DNA from: CAYVBJ01 sp964415185
GTDB lineage: Bacteria > Bacteroidota > Rhodothermia > Balneolales > Balneolaceae
Length of the DNA: 33,456 nt
Direction of reading: 5' to 3'
Assembly: GCA_964415185.1 (NCBI GenBank)
Contig: CAYPZI010000016.1
Location: 1 to 33,456, forward strand
Shown here piece by piece: positions 16,117 through 26,048 of the stretch; position 1 is the stretch's first letter, and every line of letters begins with the position of its first letter. A program made the translations under genes and the position numbers. Below the pieces are notes generated by a model. That model made no database searches. It saw nothing but the letters and a program-made list of their open reading frames with translations, and was not told where the DNA came from.

Positions 16117-17217
16117 TCATGAATGAAATACAGGATTGTCTTCCGTAAACATATCTTCATACAATGCATCCGGGTCAGGTGCCTCTGCATTATCTGCAAA
16201 ATCAATCGCATCCATCACTTTTTGTTCGATTTCTTCTTGCATTTCTTCAACCTTGTCTTCGGAAGCCAGTTTTTCATCAGCAAGATAACGCTTCATTCTT
16301 TCTACCGGATCTACCTTTTGATATTCTTCCATTTCTTCTTTCGATCTGTACTTTTGCGGATCAGACATTGAATGTCCCCGGTACCTGTAAGTCCGGATTT
16401 CAACAAACCAGGGCATGCCTTCTTTCCTCACATCATCCGCAATTTCTTTCATATTTTCATAGACGGTAAAAACATCCATACCATTGAGCACCCTGTTCTT
16501 CATTCCATAAGCATTAGCCCTTTCATGCAGCTCACCTACACTGTGCCTTGGAACAGAAGTCCCCATTGCATAGCCATTATTTTCCACTACATAAATACAT
16601 GGTAACTTCCAAAGCTGACTCATATTCAGAGTTTCATGCAAAACCCCCTGGTGAACGGCACCATCGCCAAGAAAACAGGCAGTAACCCTGTCATTTTCCT
16701 TGTACTTGTTGGCAAATGCAATTCCGCCACCAAGCGGGATGTGTCCGCCTACAATTCCAAAGCCACCCCAAAAATGATTTTCAACTTTGGCAAAATGCAT
16801 AGAGCCTCCCTTGCCTTTCGAACAGCCGGTTTTCTTGCCGAACAGCTCTGACATTCCCTCCTCTGGCGTTACACCTTTTACAAGCCCCCAGCCGTGATCT
16901 CTGTAAGCAGTGATAATATCATCATCATCATTCAGTGCCTCAACGGTACCGGTTGAGATCGCTTCCTGGCCAATATATAGGTGAAGAAACCCGCCGAATT
17001 TTCCCTTTTGATACATCTGCATGGCACGCTCTTCAAATCTTCGCTGCAGATACATGGTTTTGAACATTTCAATCACCCGATCCTTGCCTAATTTCAAATC
17101 CTTGTGGTTTTTACCGGTAGGTTCCGGGAGATCAACAACCTTTTGAATTTTTCTTTCCTTATTGTTTGTCGATGTCCCTTTGGGTGTAAAAAAAACTTTT
17201 TCTTTTGTCTTCGACAT
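16117..17217 (-). CDS. pdhA: Pyruvate dehydrogenase E1 alpha subunit
   Basis: The alpha chain of E1, carrying most of the thiamine diphosphate binding. The 366-residue protein shows the thiamine motif GDGAVHQGVLHETLNM...VVENNGYAMGTS (about 183-225). It also has MYLQRRFEERAMQMYQKGKFGGFLHLYIGQEA near the N-terminus and the loop RYRGHSMSDPQKYRSKEE, which carries regulatory serines in eukaryotic homologues. A Lys/Thr-rich N-terminal extension (about 1-40) precedes the domain. It is the first gene of the pdh operon. About 98 bases separate it from the alaS stop, in which a short inverted repeat AGCCAA/TTGGCT and AT-rich DNA occur, so it probably has its own promoter there. Confident family call. 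Confidence 0.94.
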   Translation of the reverse strand: MSKTKEKVFFTPKGTSTNNKERKIQKVVDLPEPTGKNHKDLKLGKDRVIEMFKTMYLQRRFEERAMQMYQKGKFGGFLHLYIGQEAISTGTVEALNDDDDIITAYRDHGWGLVKGVTPEEGMSELFGKKTGCSKGKGGSMHFAKVENHFWGGFGIVGGHIPLGGGIAFANKYKENDRVTACFLGDGAVHQGVLHETLNMSQLWKLPCIYVVENNGYAMGTSVPRHSVGELHERANAYGMKNRVLNGMDVFTVYENMKEIADDVRKEGMPWFVEIRTYRYRGHSMSDPQKYRSKEEMEEYQKVDPVERMKRYLADEKLASEDKVEEMQEEIEQKVMDAIDFADNAEAPDPDALYEDMFTEDNPVFHS

Positions 17218-17315
17218 GAAACTAATCCTGTTCTTTATGTATAAAATTAAGATTTATAATATAGCCAACATTTTGAAAGAAACCATTTTTGGCTGATCAC
17301 AATAGCGTAAAAAAT

Positions 17316-19991
17316 TTATTCCCGGACAGCCGAAATTTCATCTTTAATCCACTTTTTCGTGAATGTCAGGGCCTCATCAATCTTATCGGGGTACCTGCCG
17401 CCGGCTGTGGCCAGTGTTGGCTGACCGCCGCCGCCGCCGCCGACAATTTTACCGAGTTTACCAACAAGGGCACCCGCTTTTATTCCACGGGAAACCAGGT
17501 CATCTGTCACAGCGGCCATCAGGTATACTTTATCCACTTCAGGGTCACTTCCCGCCAGCACAATCAATGCATTTTCATCAATCCTGTTCAATGCATCGTA
17601 GCCGGCCTGCTTTAACTCATCCATACCGGCATCTTCAAGTTGTCCGGTATAAAGCCTTATCTTTTCCACTTCCTCCGGATTTTCCAAAATTTTACCCAGT
17701 TTCTCAGCCAGTTGTTGTTCCTTCAACTGTTTTAACTTCTTTTCAAGATCCTTTTTTTCATCAAGCAGCCGTTTAATATCATCCGCAAGTGCCTGCTGAC
17801 TGCCCGTCAGTTCCCTGATATTGTCAAGAAGATGCTTTTCTTTCCGGAGCAGGCTATCCGCACTTTTACCCGCCACGGCCTCGACCCTTCGAATACCTGC
17901 AGCAACCGAAGATTCGCCGGTGAACCTGAAATAACCGATTTCGCCGGTGGCATTTACATGAGTCCCTCCGCAAAGTTCAACCGAAAAATCGGGGTCGAAT
18001 GTAATTACCCGGACATTTTCACCGTATTTTTCACCAAACAGCATCATGGCGCCGCGCTTTTTAGCCTCTTCAATCGGAACATTCCGTTCTTCCTGCAATG
18101 CAATATTTTGCTGAATCTTTTCATTTACCAAAGATTCAATACTGTCGAGGTGTTCCCGGTTTACCACCTCGTAATGAGAAAAGTCAAAACGAAGCCTGTC
18201 CGGTTCAACAAGCGACCCTTTCTGAACAACATGAGTACCGAGAACGTCTCTGAGAGCGGCATGCATCAGGTGTGTTACGGAATGGTGTTTCTTAATTTCA
18301 TCCCGCCTTTCAGCATCAATAACGGCAATCCAGGTGCCGCCGGGATTTTCGGGCAGCCTGTCGACCCGGTGTAAATATCCTTTCGGCGTTTTTTTGACAT
18401 CCGTAACCTTTAATATCTCTCCGTTTTTTTTGATGCTTCCGGTATCCGCTACCTGTCCTCCGCTTTCGGCATAAAACGGCGTTTTCTTTAAAATCACAAA
18501 ATTTTCCTTGCCGCGGCGTAACGTGGCAGTCAATTCCGTTTCAGTTTCATTTTGATCATATCCTGTAAATTCCGTCCCTTCGGATTCAGTAATAACATTC
18601 CACTCTTTTTTTTCCGATCCGTTCCCCTCGAATTTACCGGCAGATCTTGCCCGGTCTTTTTGATGCTGCATAAGCTTATTAAACTTCTCCACGTCAACCG
18701 AAATCCCCTTTTCCCTTGCCATCAACTGCGTAAGGTCAATCGGGAATCCGTAAGTGTCATGCAATTTAAATGCATCCTCTCCCGGGATTTCTTTTTTCCC
18801 GCTGATCATATCCTGGAAAAGTTCTATGCCCTGCCCCAGGGTATGCAGAAAGCTTTGTTCTTCCGACTTTACAACGTTACTAACATACTCAAGCTGGGCT
18901 TCAAGCACCGGGAATACATCCTTAAATTGTTTGGCCAATACCGGTACAAGTTTGTAGAAAAACGGTTCTTTAAAACCGAGTTTATCCCATCCGTAGCGGA
19001 TTGCACGCCGGAGAATACGCCTGATTACGTACCCTCTGCCTTCATTTGAAGGCGAAGCCCCATCGGCAATAGCAAAGCTGACCGCCCGGATATGGTCGGC
19101 GATGACCCGCATGGCTATATCGGTCTCTACGTTTTCACGGTAATCGATTCCCGAAAGTTCTTCGATTTTCCGGATCAGAGGGGTAAATACGTCTGTATCA
19201 TAGTTGGATTTTTTCCCCTGAAGTACAGCACAAATTCTTTCAAAACCCATTCCGGTATCCACATGTTGGGCCGGTAGTTTTTCCAGCTTACTGCCAACAT
19301 GTTTATTAAACTGGATAAAGACAAGGTTCCAGATTTCCATCACACTGGGATGATCACGGTTTACCAGTTCAGCGCCATCCTGCTTTTTTCTTTCTTCATC
19401 GGATCTCAGGTCAATGTGAACTTCCGAACAGGGCCCGCATGGCCCTGTCTCACCCATCTCCCAGAAATTATCCTTTCGCCCGAATTTCAAAACGTTGGAA
19501 GGATCAATTCCCGTTTCACTCACCCATAATGAAGCGGCTTCCTCATCGGCCGGAAGTGAATATTCGGCATCACCTTCAAATACCGTTGCATACAGCCGGT
19601 CAGGTTCAAGCCCCCAAACATCCACCAGCAGCTCCCACGCCCAACTTATAGCTTCCTTTTTAAAATAATCACCGAACGACCAGTTGCCCAGCATTTCAAA
19701 AAGGGTATGGTGATAGGTGTCATGGCCGACTTCTTCGAGATCGTTGTGTTTACCGCTCACCCTGATACAGCGTTGTGTATCGGCCGCTCTTTTTTTTATC
19801 TCACCTTTTAACTTGTAGCCCTCTTCTTCTCCAAGAAATATCGGCTTAAACTGGTTCATTCCGGCATTTGTAAAAAGAAGAGTCGGATCTTTTTCCGGAA
19901 CAACCGGAGCACTTTCAACTATGATATGCCCTTTTTTTCTGAAAAATTCCAGGAATTCATTGCGTATTTGGGCCGAGGGTTTAACTGGCAT
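17316..19991 (-). CDS. alaS: Alanyl-tRNA synthetase
   Basis: Full-length class II AlaRS, 891 residues, charging tRNA-Ala. The N-terminal catalytic domain has TNAGMNQFKPIFLG and HHTLFEMLGNWSFGDYFKKEAI (motif 1/2 region). The editing domain has HSVTH (about 570) and CGGTH (about 674), which coordinate Zn and clear mischarged Ser/Gly; both are intact. A coiled coil follows (about 725-770). The C-Ala domain ends with the glycine-rich GGGGGGQPTLATAGG. Unlike many small genomes, the editing and C-Ala parts are complete. It diverges from the DUF502 gene, with a repeat-rich 330-base spacer between. Identification is certain. Confidence 0.98.
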   Translation of the reverse strand: MPVKPSAQIRNEFLEFFRKKGHIIVESAPVVPEKDPTLLFTNAGMNQFKPIFLGEEEGYKLKGEIKKRAADTQRCIRVSGKHNDLEEVGHDTYHHTLFEMLGNWSFGDYFKKEAISWAWELLVDVWGLEPDRLYATVFEGDAEYSLPADEEAASLWVSETGIDPSNVLKFGRKDNFWEMGETGPCGPCSEVHIDLRSDEERKKQDGAELVNRDHPSVMEIWNLVFIQFNKHVGSKLEKLPAQHVDTGMGFERICAVLQGKKSNYDTDVFTPLIRKIEELSGIDYRENVETDIAMRVIADHIRAVSFAIADGASPSNEGRGYVIRRILRRAIRYGWDKLGFKEPFFYKLVPVLAKQFKDVFPVLEAQLEYVSNVVKSEEQSFLHTLGQGIELFQDMISGKKEIPGEDAFKLHDTYGFPIDLTQLMAREKGISVDVEKFNKLMQHQKDRARSAGKFEGNGSEKKEWNVITESEGTEFTGYDQNETETELTATLRRGKENFVILKKTPFYAESGGQVADTGSIKKNGEILKVTDVKKTPKGYLHRVDRLPENPGGTWIAVIDAERRDEIKKHHSVTHLMHAALRDVLGTHVVQKGSLVEPDRLRFDFSHYEVVNREHLDSIESLVNEKIQQNIALQEERNVPIEEAKKRGAMMLFGEKYGENVRVITFDPDFSVELCGGTHVNATGEIGYFRFTGESSVAAGIRRVEAVAGKSADSLLRKEKHLLDNIRELTGSQQALADDIKRLLDEKKDLEKKLKQLKEQQLAEKLGKILENPEEVEKIRLYTGQLEDAGMDELKQAGYDALNRIDENALIVLAGSDPEVDKVYLMAAVTDDLVSRGIKAGALVGKLGKIVGGGGGGQPTLATAGGRYPDKIDEALTFTKKWIKDEISAVRE

Positions 19992-20089
19992 TAAGCGTTT
20001 ATACTAAGTCAATTATTCAATTTTTTAAAGTTTTATAAAAATAGAAAAAAATGAGGATAACATCACACGTAATAAGGAATCCTGTTATT

Positions 20090-20235
20090 TAGTGTTTGTA
20101 AGAAAACTCATAGTGTCCTAAGAAAACATCAAGATCAAGGCGCGCGAAGCCCCAAAAAGCGCAGTGTACTACGTGTACATGAGTATTTTTGGGGCGAGTG
20201 GAACGCAGAGATTGGCGTTTTCTTGGAGACACTAT
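20090..20235. repeat. MITE-like imperfect inverted repeat in the alaS-DUF502 spacer
   Basis: Termini ATAGTGTC (20110-20117) and GACACTAT (20228-20235) are perfect inverted repeats. Inner GCCCCAAAAA/TTTTTGGGGC also pair, and the centre is a near-palindrome GTGTACTACGTGTAC. The arms align over about 55 bases with mismatches, making a 126-bp hairpin-forming unit. Just left of it, TAGTGTTTGTAAGAAAACTCA (20090-20110) is a second degenerate copy of the left end. No gene or transposase inside. The rest of the 19992-20321 spacer is AT-rich. Confidence 0.75.
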
Positions 20236-20321
20236 TTAAAATGAATTCCTTAATTGTGTGTATTTTTAGATAATCAAACATCTAATATAACTTCAAACCG
20301 GCAACAAAAGATTTAAATCCC

Positions 20322-20909
20322 ATGAAAACATTTTTCAATTACTTTATCCGTGGCCTGCTTTTATTTTTCCCCGTATTTGCAACTTTTTATGTAATCTATG
20401 TAACGATAAACTGGTTGAATATATCTTTGAATAATCTGCTATTTAACTGGCTTCAGTATGACATTCCCGGCCTGGGCATAATAACCGTTATTTTACTGCT
20501 CTCCCTTTTAGGGTTTGTATTCAAACTTTGCATCACCCAGCCGATTGTCAATTTTTTTGAGGGTCTCTTGTCAAAAACCCCCATTATAAAATTTATCTAC
20601 TCGGCCATTAAAGATTTGACCGAGGCATTTGTAGGTGATAAAAAGAAATTCAATCAACCTGTAGTTGTATCAATTTCGGAGGGCGTTGAGAGATTCGGGT
20701 TTTTGACGAAAGAGCATCTTTCAAACCTTGGAATTGCCGACAGGGTGGCTGTCTACTGCCCGCACTCTTATAATTTTTCGGGAAATCTTTATATCGTACA
20801 TCCAAGTAAAGTTCATATACTTGAAGAAAATCCTTCGGATGTGATGAAATTTGTCATTTCGGCCGGAGTCACCCAAATAGACCAGGTAAAACAACTGGAT
20901 GCACAATGA
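20322..20909 (+). CDS. DUF502 family membrane protein
   Basis: A 195-residue protein with two transmembrane helices: about 7-30 (FIRGLLLFFPVFATFYVIYVTI) and about 50-72 (LGIITVILLLSLLGFVFKLCI). Both are typical of the DUF502 family, as is the KTPIIKFIYSAIKDLTEAFVGDKKKFNQPVVV segment after the second helix. The family is widespread but of unknown biochemical role; some members are tied to membrane trafficking or stress. The stop overlaps the next gene's ATG by 4 bases (ATGA), so translation is coupled to the aminotransferase. The window shows a three-gene unit with that gene and YihY, suggesting a shared membrane or envelope role; this is inference. Confidence 0.85.
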   Translation: MKTFFNYFIRGLLLFFPVFATFYVIYVTINWLNISLNNLLFNWLQYDIPGLGIITVILLLSLLGFVFKLCITQPIVNFFEGLLSKTPIIKFIYSAIKDLTEAFVGDKKKFNQPVVVSISEGVERFGFLTKEHLSNLGIADRVAVYCPHSYNFSGNLYIVHPSKVHILEENPSDVMKFVISAGVTQIDQVKQLDAQ

Positions 20910-22078
20910 ACCGTTCCATTCAACAAAAAGATATTTTAAAAGAAAGCGGCAGAGATCTTTTTCCCCACATTCAGGATGGTTTTATATATTTGAATCATGC
21001 TTCCGTGAGCCCTCTTTCTTTAAAAGTTAAAAACGCCATAGCGGAATTCATTGAACAGCGCCACCACTCCAAAATCGAAAATCTTGAGGAGGGCAGTGAG
21101 ATTATGACCTCTTGCAGAGAACTGATTTCAAAGCTAATTCACGCCGAAGCTCCCGAACAGGTTGCTTTCACACAAAACACATCCGACGGACTTTCTTTAG
21201 CTGCAGAAGGTTTGCCTCTTGACGCGGGTGATGAAATTTTGCTGAACAACATGGAGTTCCCCTCGAATGTCCACCCCTGGAGAGCGCAGAAAAGAAAAGG
21301 TGTGGAATTAAAGTTTATCAAAACGGTTAATGGCTCAATTCCTGTTTCGTTGATCGAAGAAAATATTACGGATAGCACAAGGTTGATTGCCATCAGTGCA
21401 GTCCAGTTTCTGAGCGGATATCGTGCCGGCTTAAAAAAAATCGGTGAGCTTTGCAAAAAACGGAATATCTTTTTTGTTGTTGACGGAATCCAGGCACTCG
21501 GTGCCATCGAAATAGATGTCATAGAGTGCAATATTGATGTACTTGCATCGGGCGGGCATAAGTGGCTGATGTCTCCCCTCGGTGCCGGATTTTTATACCT
21601 GAGCGAAGCTGTTCTTGATCTGCTCACTCCGGTGCGAACCGGATGGTTTTCCGTAAGCGAGCCGTGGGAACTGCTCAATTATAATCAGCCCTGGCTTCAG
21701 AATGCCCTTCGCCTTGAAGCAGGTACGCCAAATATGCTTGGAATTGCAGGAATGCGCGCCTCCCTTGAAAATCTGCTTGATACCGGGATTCCTGAAGTTT
21801 CTAAAAGAATACAATATCTTACAAGACATCTGATCGGAGCGATTCAATCCCACCCCGCTTTTTCTTTGTACACCAGCCATTATGATTCGGAACGGGCGGG
21901 AATAGTGACATTTAAACCGGCTAAAGAATTTAACGGGGATTTGCTTATTGAAAGACTCAAAAAAGAAAAAATATCCATTTCACATCGCGAGGGTTTTCTG
22001 AGAATTGCACCGCATTACTATAACACAAATGAAGAGATCGATACAGCATTCGAAACAATATGCCGACTGATCAGATAA
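20906..22078 (+). CDS. Class V aminotransferase fold PLP enzyme (cysteine desulfurase/epimerase-like)
   Basis: A 390-residue fold type I PLP enzyme. YLNHASVSPLS near residue 27, QNTSDGLSLAAEGL (phosphate binding), VDGIQALG with Asp193 near the pyridine nitrogen, and SGGHKWLMSPLGAGFLY with Schiff-base Lys near 219 are intact. ALRLEAGTPNMLGI is the family motif near residue 275. Such proteins include cysteine desulfurases, isopenicillin-N epimerase-like enzymes and kynureninase-type enzymes. No Cys in a mobile desulfurase loop is obvious, so a desulfurase role is less likely. It overlaps DUF502 by 4 bases and YihY by 19 bases; all three are surely one transcript. The substrate is unknown. Confidence 0.85.
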   Translation: MNRSIQQKDILKESGRDLFPHIQDGFIYLNHASVSPLSLKVKNAIAEFIEQRHHSKIENLEEGSEIMTSCRELISKLIHAEAPEQVAFTQNTSDGLSLAAEGLPLDAGDEILLNNMEFPSNVHPWRAQKRKGVELKFIKTVNGSIPVSLIEENITDSTRLIAISAVQFLSGYRAGLKKIGELCKKRNIFFVVDGIQALGAIEIDVIECNIDVLASGGHKWLMSPLGAGFLYLSEAVLDLLTPVRTGWFSVSEPWELLNYNQPWLQNALRLEAGTPNMLGIAGMRASLENLLDTGIPEVSKRIQYLTRHLIGAIQSHPAFSLYTSHYDSERAGIVTFKPAKEFNGDLLIERLKKEKISISHREGFLRIAPHYYNTNEEIDTAFETICRLIR

Positions 22079-22959
22079 AATCCGTTTATACGGGAATAAA
22101 AAATATTTTCAGCGAATCAATTTCCAAAGCCATTGATTGTGATATTGCTACGCACGGAGCTGCTATCGCATTTTACATGATATTTTCAGTAGCGCCGATC
22201 TTTATACTTATAATTTCCGTAGGCGGAATTTTTTACAGCCAGGAGTATATTACAGAGCAGCTTTATGAACAGTTGCAAATTTACATTGGCCCGCAATTAA
22301 CCGAAGGGATACAATCGTTTCTTAACGACCGCAAATTAATAACAGGAAGTGTAATTTCCTCAATCATTGCAATCGGTGTGATTGTATTTGGAGCAACTAC
22401 TGTAATGAGTCAGCTAAAAACTGTGATGAACCAAATCTGGGAAGTAAAAGTAGTTCATATACATTCTGTCTGGCAATTTTTAATGACCCGGCTTATTTCA
22501 TTCGGAGTTATTTTACTGATCAGCCTTCTGCTTCTTACATCTCTTTTAGCTGAATACATATTTTCCTTTGCGGTACCCCTGATAGAGCAGCTTTTACCTG
22601 GCGAAGAAATTATCCCTCTCCGGGTTTTTTCGAAGATATCGACCATTGTATTTGCCGTTTTATTTTTTACAATTCTGTTCAAAATCCTTCCTGATATACA
22701 TACCGGTTGGATCAACATTATTATCGGGGCATTCTTTACTACAATACTGTTTTTGATTGGCAAATACCTGGTTGGCTATTACTTTGCAGCTGCTGGGATA
22801 ACAGCAACTTACAAGACAGCCGGTTCGCTTGTAATTTTTATCATTTGGGTTTACTACAATGTGCAGGTTGTACTTTTCGGAGCTATTTTTACGCAGGTTT
22901 ATACTTCCGCAACAGGCTGCAAGATAAAGCCGTACAGCTTTGTTAGCCTGCGGGAGTGA
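22060..22959 (+). CDS. YihY/BrkB family inner membrane protein
   Basis: A 299-residue integral membrane protein with about six hydrophobic segments. It starts with the family's DIATHGAAIAFYMIFSVAPIFILIISVGG and has GATTVMSQLKTVMNQIWEV in the middle. It ends with AGSLVIFIIWVYYNVQVVLFGAIFTQVY, the conserved last-helix segment. The family was once misannotated as ribonuclease BN and now is regarded as a transporter or envelope protein of unknown substrate. It overlaps the aminotransferase gene by 19 bases. A heptamer tandem-repeat array starts 9 bases after its stop. The family call is secure; the function is not known. Confidence 0.9.
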   Translation: MPTDQIKSVYTGIKNIFSESISKAIDCDIATHGAAIAFYMIFSVAPIFILIISVGGIFYSQEYITEQLYEQLQIYIGPQLTEGIQSFLNDRKLITGSVISSIIAIGVIVFGATTVMSQLKTVMNQIWEVKVVHIHSVWQFLMTRLISFGVILLISLLLLTSLLAEYIFSFAVPLIEQLLPGEEIIPLRVFSKISTIVFAVLFFTILFKILPDIHTGWINIIIGAFFTTILFLIGKYLVGYYFAAAGITATYKTAGSLVIFIIWVYYNVQVVLFGAIFTQVYTSATGCKIKPYSFVSLRE

Positions 22960-22967
22960 ATAGTTTT

Positions 22968-23023
22968 TAGTAGGTAGTAGGTAGTAGGTAGTAGGTAGTA
23001 GGTAGTAGGTAGTAGGTAGTAGG
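22968..23023. repeat. Heptamer array TAGTAGG x8
   Basis: Eight exact tandem copies of TAGTAGG (56 bases), starting 9 bases after the YihY stop. It is the left side of a composite module whose right side is the TGACTCC array. It is not a CRISPR, as there are no spacers. Confidence 0.95.
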
Positions 23024-23034
23024 AAAAATTTGCC

Positions 23035-23178
<144 letters not shown>

Positions 23179-23206
23179 CGCTACTCACTACATACTTGCC
23201 TCTATT

Positions 23207-25957
23207 CTAATGCGCTTGCAGCCAGTTATCTGCCAGGCCGGTTTCAACTTTGAGCGGCACCTTGAGTTCAAAAGCCTGTTCCATCATATCTGTGATTTTA
23301 TCCGGAACATGGCCGGTTTCATCTTCATGAATTTCAAATACAAGTTCATCATGGACCTGCAGCAGCATTCTTGATTTCAAGTTATTCTGCAACAGCCAGG
23401 AATGGATGTTATTCATCGCAATTTTTATGATATCGGCGGCGGTTCCCTGAATGGGCATATTGATAGCTATCCGCTCTGCAAACCCGCGAATATTCCAGTT
23501 TCTTGAATTGATATCAGGGATATACCTTCTCCGCCCCATCACTGTTTTTACATAGCCATGTTTTTTTGCATATTCAATTGTTTCATCGATATAGCTCTTG
23601 ATGCCCGGAAAGCGCTCAAAGTATTGGTCGATCATCTCCTTGCCTTCGGAATTGCTGATACCAAGCCTTGAAGAAAGTCCGTATGCGCTCACACCGTACG
23701 GTATTCCAAAATTAACCTCTTTGGCTTTACGCCGGTGATCGGGGGTTACTTCTTCAGCTAAATCAATCCCGAAAACTTCCATTGCCGTCCGAGAGTGGAT
23801 ATCTTCGTCATTTTCAAATGCCCTGATCATTGCCTCATCTTCAGCAATTGAGGCAATTACCCTGAGTTCAACCTGTGAGTAATCGGCTGACATTAATTTA
23901 AAACCCGAATCCGGGACAAAAGCTTTCCTGATTTCACGGCCTCGCTCAGTTCGAATCGGAATATTTTGCAGGTTCGGATTTGAGGATGAAAGCCTGCCGG
24001 TTGCTGCTACTGTCTGGTTGAAATTTGTGTGAACACGGCCGGTATCTTTATTGATCAGTTTTGGCAGTGCATCCACGTAGGTTGATTTCAGCTTGCTAAG
24101 GCTCCTGTAATCGAGCACCAGCCCCGGAACCTTGTATTCATTTGCAAGCTCAGTAAGGACATTTTCAGCAGTTGAATATTGGCCGGTTTTCGTTTTTTTA
24201 GATGAAGGTATTTCAAGTTTTTCAAACAGAATTTTACCGAGCTGCTGCGGCGAGTTGATATTAAACTTTTCGCCGGCTTCTTCAAAAACTTTCTGCTCTG
24301 TTTCTTCCAGGTCTTTTTCCAGCTCCTCCGAAAACTCTTTCAGGAGCCCGGCATCAATCTTAATACCGTTTAGTTCCATATCACCAAGAACTGTGATGAG
24401 AGGGAAATCGACTTTTGATGCAATATCGAGCAGTTCATCTTTTTCGAGTTCATCTTTGAGTACTTGCCAGAGCTGCAATGTTACATCTGCATCCTCACAT
24501 GCATAATCCTTAATTTCAGTAAACGGAATTTCCGCCATGGATTTCTGTTTCTTGCCTGTTCCAATCAGTTTGTCAATCGGGATCGGCTCATAGTCCAAAT
24601 ACTTTTTTGCAAGAAAATCCATTTTCAATTTTTGATTGGCATCCAGCAGGTATGCGGCAACCATTGTATCGAATACAGGCTCTTTCATCTCAAGGCCAGC
24701 TCTTTTCAGCAACAAATAATCAAATTTCAGGTTGTGAGCAATTTTTAGCTTCCCTTTATCTTCAAACGGGGCCTGCAATAATTTGCAGACCTCAGATTGG
24801 TCCATGGCTCCTTCCACATTGACGGGTATATACCATGCTTCCCCTTTCTGAACAGATAGAGAAATTCCCACAAGATTCGCAGTTACGGGGTCCTTGTCAT
24901 CCGTTTCCGTATCGAAACAAAAAGCGTCTGTTTTGCGTAGCCTTTCTACAATTTTTTCTACTGATTCTTTATCATTTACAAGAGCATATTCTGTCTTTTT
25001 TTCATCATAGGTATCGTGAAGGGATTCAAACCCGTTCCCCGAATCCTCTGAGGAAGTGAACAGGTCCGACTGCCCGCCCGGCTCAATACCAAGGTATTTT
25101 TTTGTAAGCGTTTTAAACTCCATCCTTTTAAAAAAGAGGCCAAGTTCCTTTTTTTCGGGGCCCTCCCATTCCAGTTCAGCCCATGTAACCGTATCAGGTA
25201 CGTCGGTTTTAATGGTTACCATTTTCTTTGCATGCCGGGCTTGATCGGCGTAATTATTGAGGCCTTCCCTCTGACGTTTCGATTTGATCTCATCGGCATG
25301 TTCAATAGCATTTTCTATTGACCCGTACTCATTGATCAGGTCAGGTGCTCCTTTCTTCCCGATTCCCGGTACACCCGGAACGTTATCAGAAGAATCACCG
25401 ATCAAGGCAAGAACATCAACAACCTGTTCGGGATATACTGAAAAATAATCTTTCACACCCTCCCTGTCTATAAAATTGAAGCCGCCGTTTTTATTATCCG
25501 GTTTCACCATGGTGATATGGTCGTGAACCAGTTGCATAAAATCTTTATCGGGCGTTACCAGGAATACATTTACGTCGTCCGCATTGGCATTGCTTGCAAT
25601 TGTTCCGATGATATCATCCGCTTCATAACCATCCTGTTCCAGGTTTTGAATTCCGAATTTTTCAACCATTTCTTTAATCAGGGGAATACCGGTACGCAAA
25701 TCTTCGGGCTGAGGCGGGCGATTGGCTTTGTAGTCTTCATCCATCTTATGCCTGAACGTTGGTTCTTGCGTATCCCAGACTACAGCAATGTGAGTCGGTT
25801 TGTCTTCCTCCAGTAATTTTACAAGGGTATTGGCAAACCCCAGGATGGGGCCGGTTGGGATGCCTTCGGAATTTTTTAAACGGCTGTTAATAAAAGCGAA
25901 ATGAGCCCGGTATGAGAGAGCCATTCCATCCAATAGATAAAGTTTCTTTTTACTCAC
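23207..25957 (-). CDS. polA: DNA polymerase I
   Basis: Full-length Pol I of 916 residues. The N-terminal FEN-type 5'-3' exonuclease is about 1-290 (LLDGMALSYRAHFAF, YEADDIIGT, IGDSSDNVPGVPGIG). The 3'-5' proofreading domain has DTETD (about 348), AHNLKFDYLLL and YACEDADVT, so all the carboxylates of the three Exo motifs are present. The polymerase domain has motif A (SADYSQVELRVIA), motif B (RRKAKEVNFGIPYGVSAYGL) and motif C (QVHDELVF, about 867). Unlike Taq, proofreading therefore seems active. The start is GTG, with no upstream ATG that fits better. It is divergent from the PP2C gene (91-base spacer). Confidence 0.97.
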   Translation of the reverse strand: MSKKKLYLLDGMALSYRAHFAFINSRLKNSEGIPTGPILGFANTLVKLLEEDKPTHIAVVWDTQEPTFRHKMDEDYKANRPPQPEDLRTGIPLIKEMVEKFGIQNLEQDGYEADDIIGTIASNANADDVNVFLVTPDKDFMQLVHDHITMVKPDNKNGGFNFIDREGVKDYFSVYPEQVVDVLALIGDSSDNVPGVPGIGKKGAPDLINEYGSIENAIEHADEIKSKRQREGLNNYADQARHAKKMVTIKTDVPDTVTWAELEWEGPEKKELGLFFKRMEFKTLTKKYLGIEPGGQSDLFTSSEDSGNGFESLHDTYDEKKTEYALVNDKESVEKIVERLRKTDAFCFDTETDDKDPVTANLVGISLSVQKGEAWYIPVNVEGAMDQSEVCKLLQAPFEDKGKLKIAHNLKFDYLLLKRAGLEMKEPVFDTMVAAYLLDANQKLKMDFLAKKYLDYEPIPIDKLIGTGKKQKSMAEIPFTEIKDYACEDADVTLQLWQVLKDELEKDELLDIASKVDFPLITVLGDMELNGIKIDAGLLKEFSEELEKDLEETEQKVFEEAGEKFNINSPQQLGKILFEKLEIPSSKKTKTGQYSTAENVLTELANEYKVPGLVLDYRSLSKLKSTYVDALPKLINKDTGRVHTNFNQTVAATGRLSSSNPNLQNIPIRTERGREIRKAFVPDSGFKLMSADYSQVELRVIASIAEDEAMIRAFENDEDIHSRTAMEVFGIDLAEEVTPDHRRKAKEVNFGIPYGVSAYGLSSRLGISNSEGKEMIDQYFERFPGIKSYIDETIEYAKKHGYVKTVMGRRRYIPDINSRNWNIRGFAERIAINMPIQGTAADIIKIAMNNIHSWLLQNNLKSRMLLQVHDELVFEIHEDETGHVPDKITDMMEQAFELKVPLKVETGLADNWLQAH

Positions 25958-26048
25958 GTGGTTAAAAATTTAAATTTGAAATACGTTTTCGTTTGAAATC
26001 CCAACTTTTTTCCTGTTATTCCGTAATGATAGTATATAATCGTAACAG

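Noticed and set aside
17218..17315. Terminator between alaS and pdhA
   Set aside because: The inverted repeat AGCCAA/TTGGCT has a long loop and no T-tract, so it was not called.
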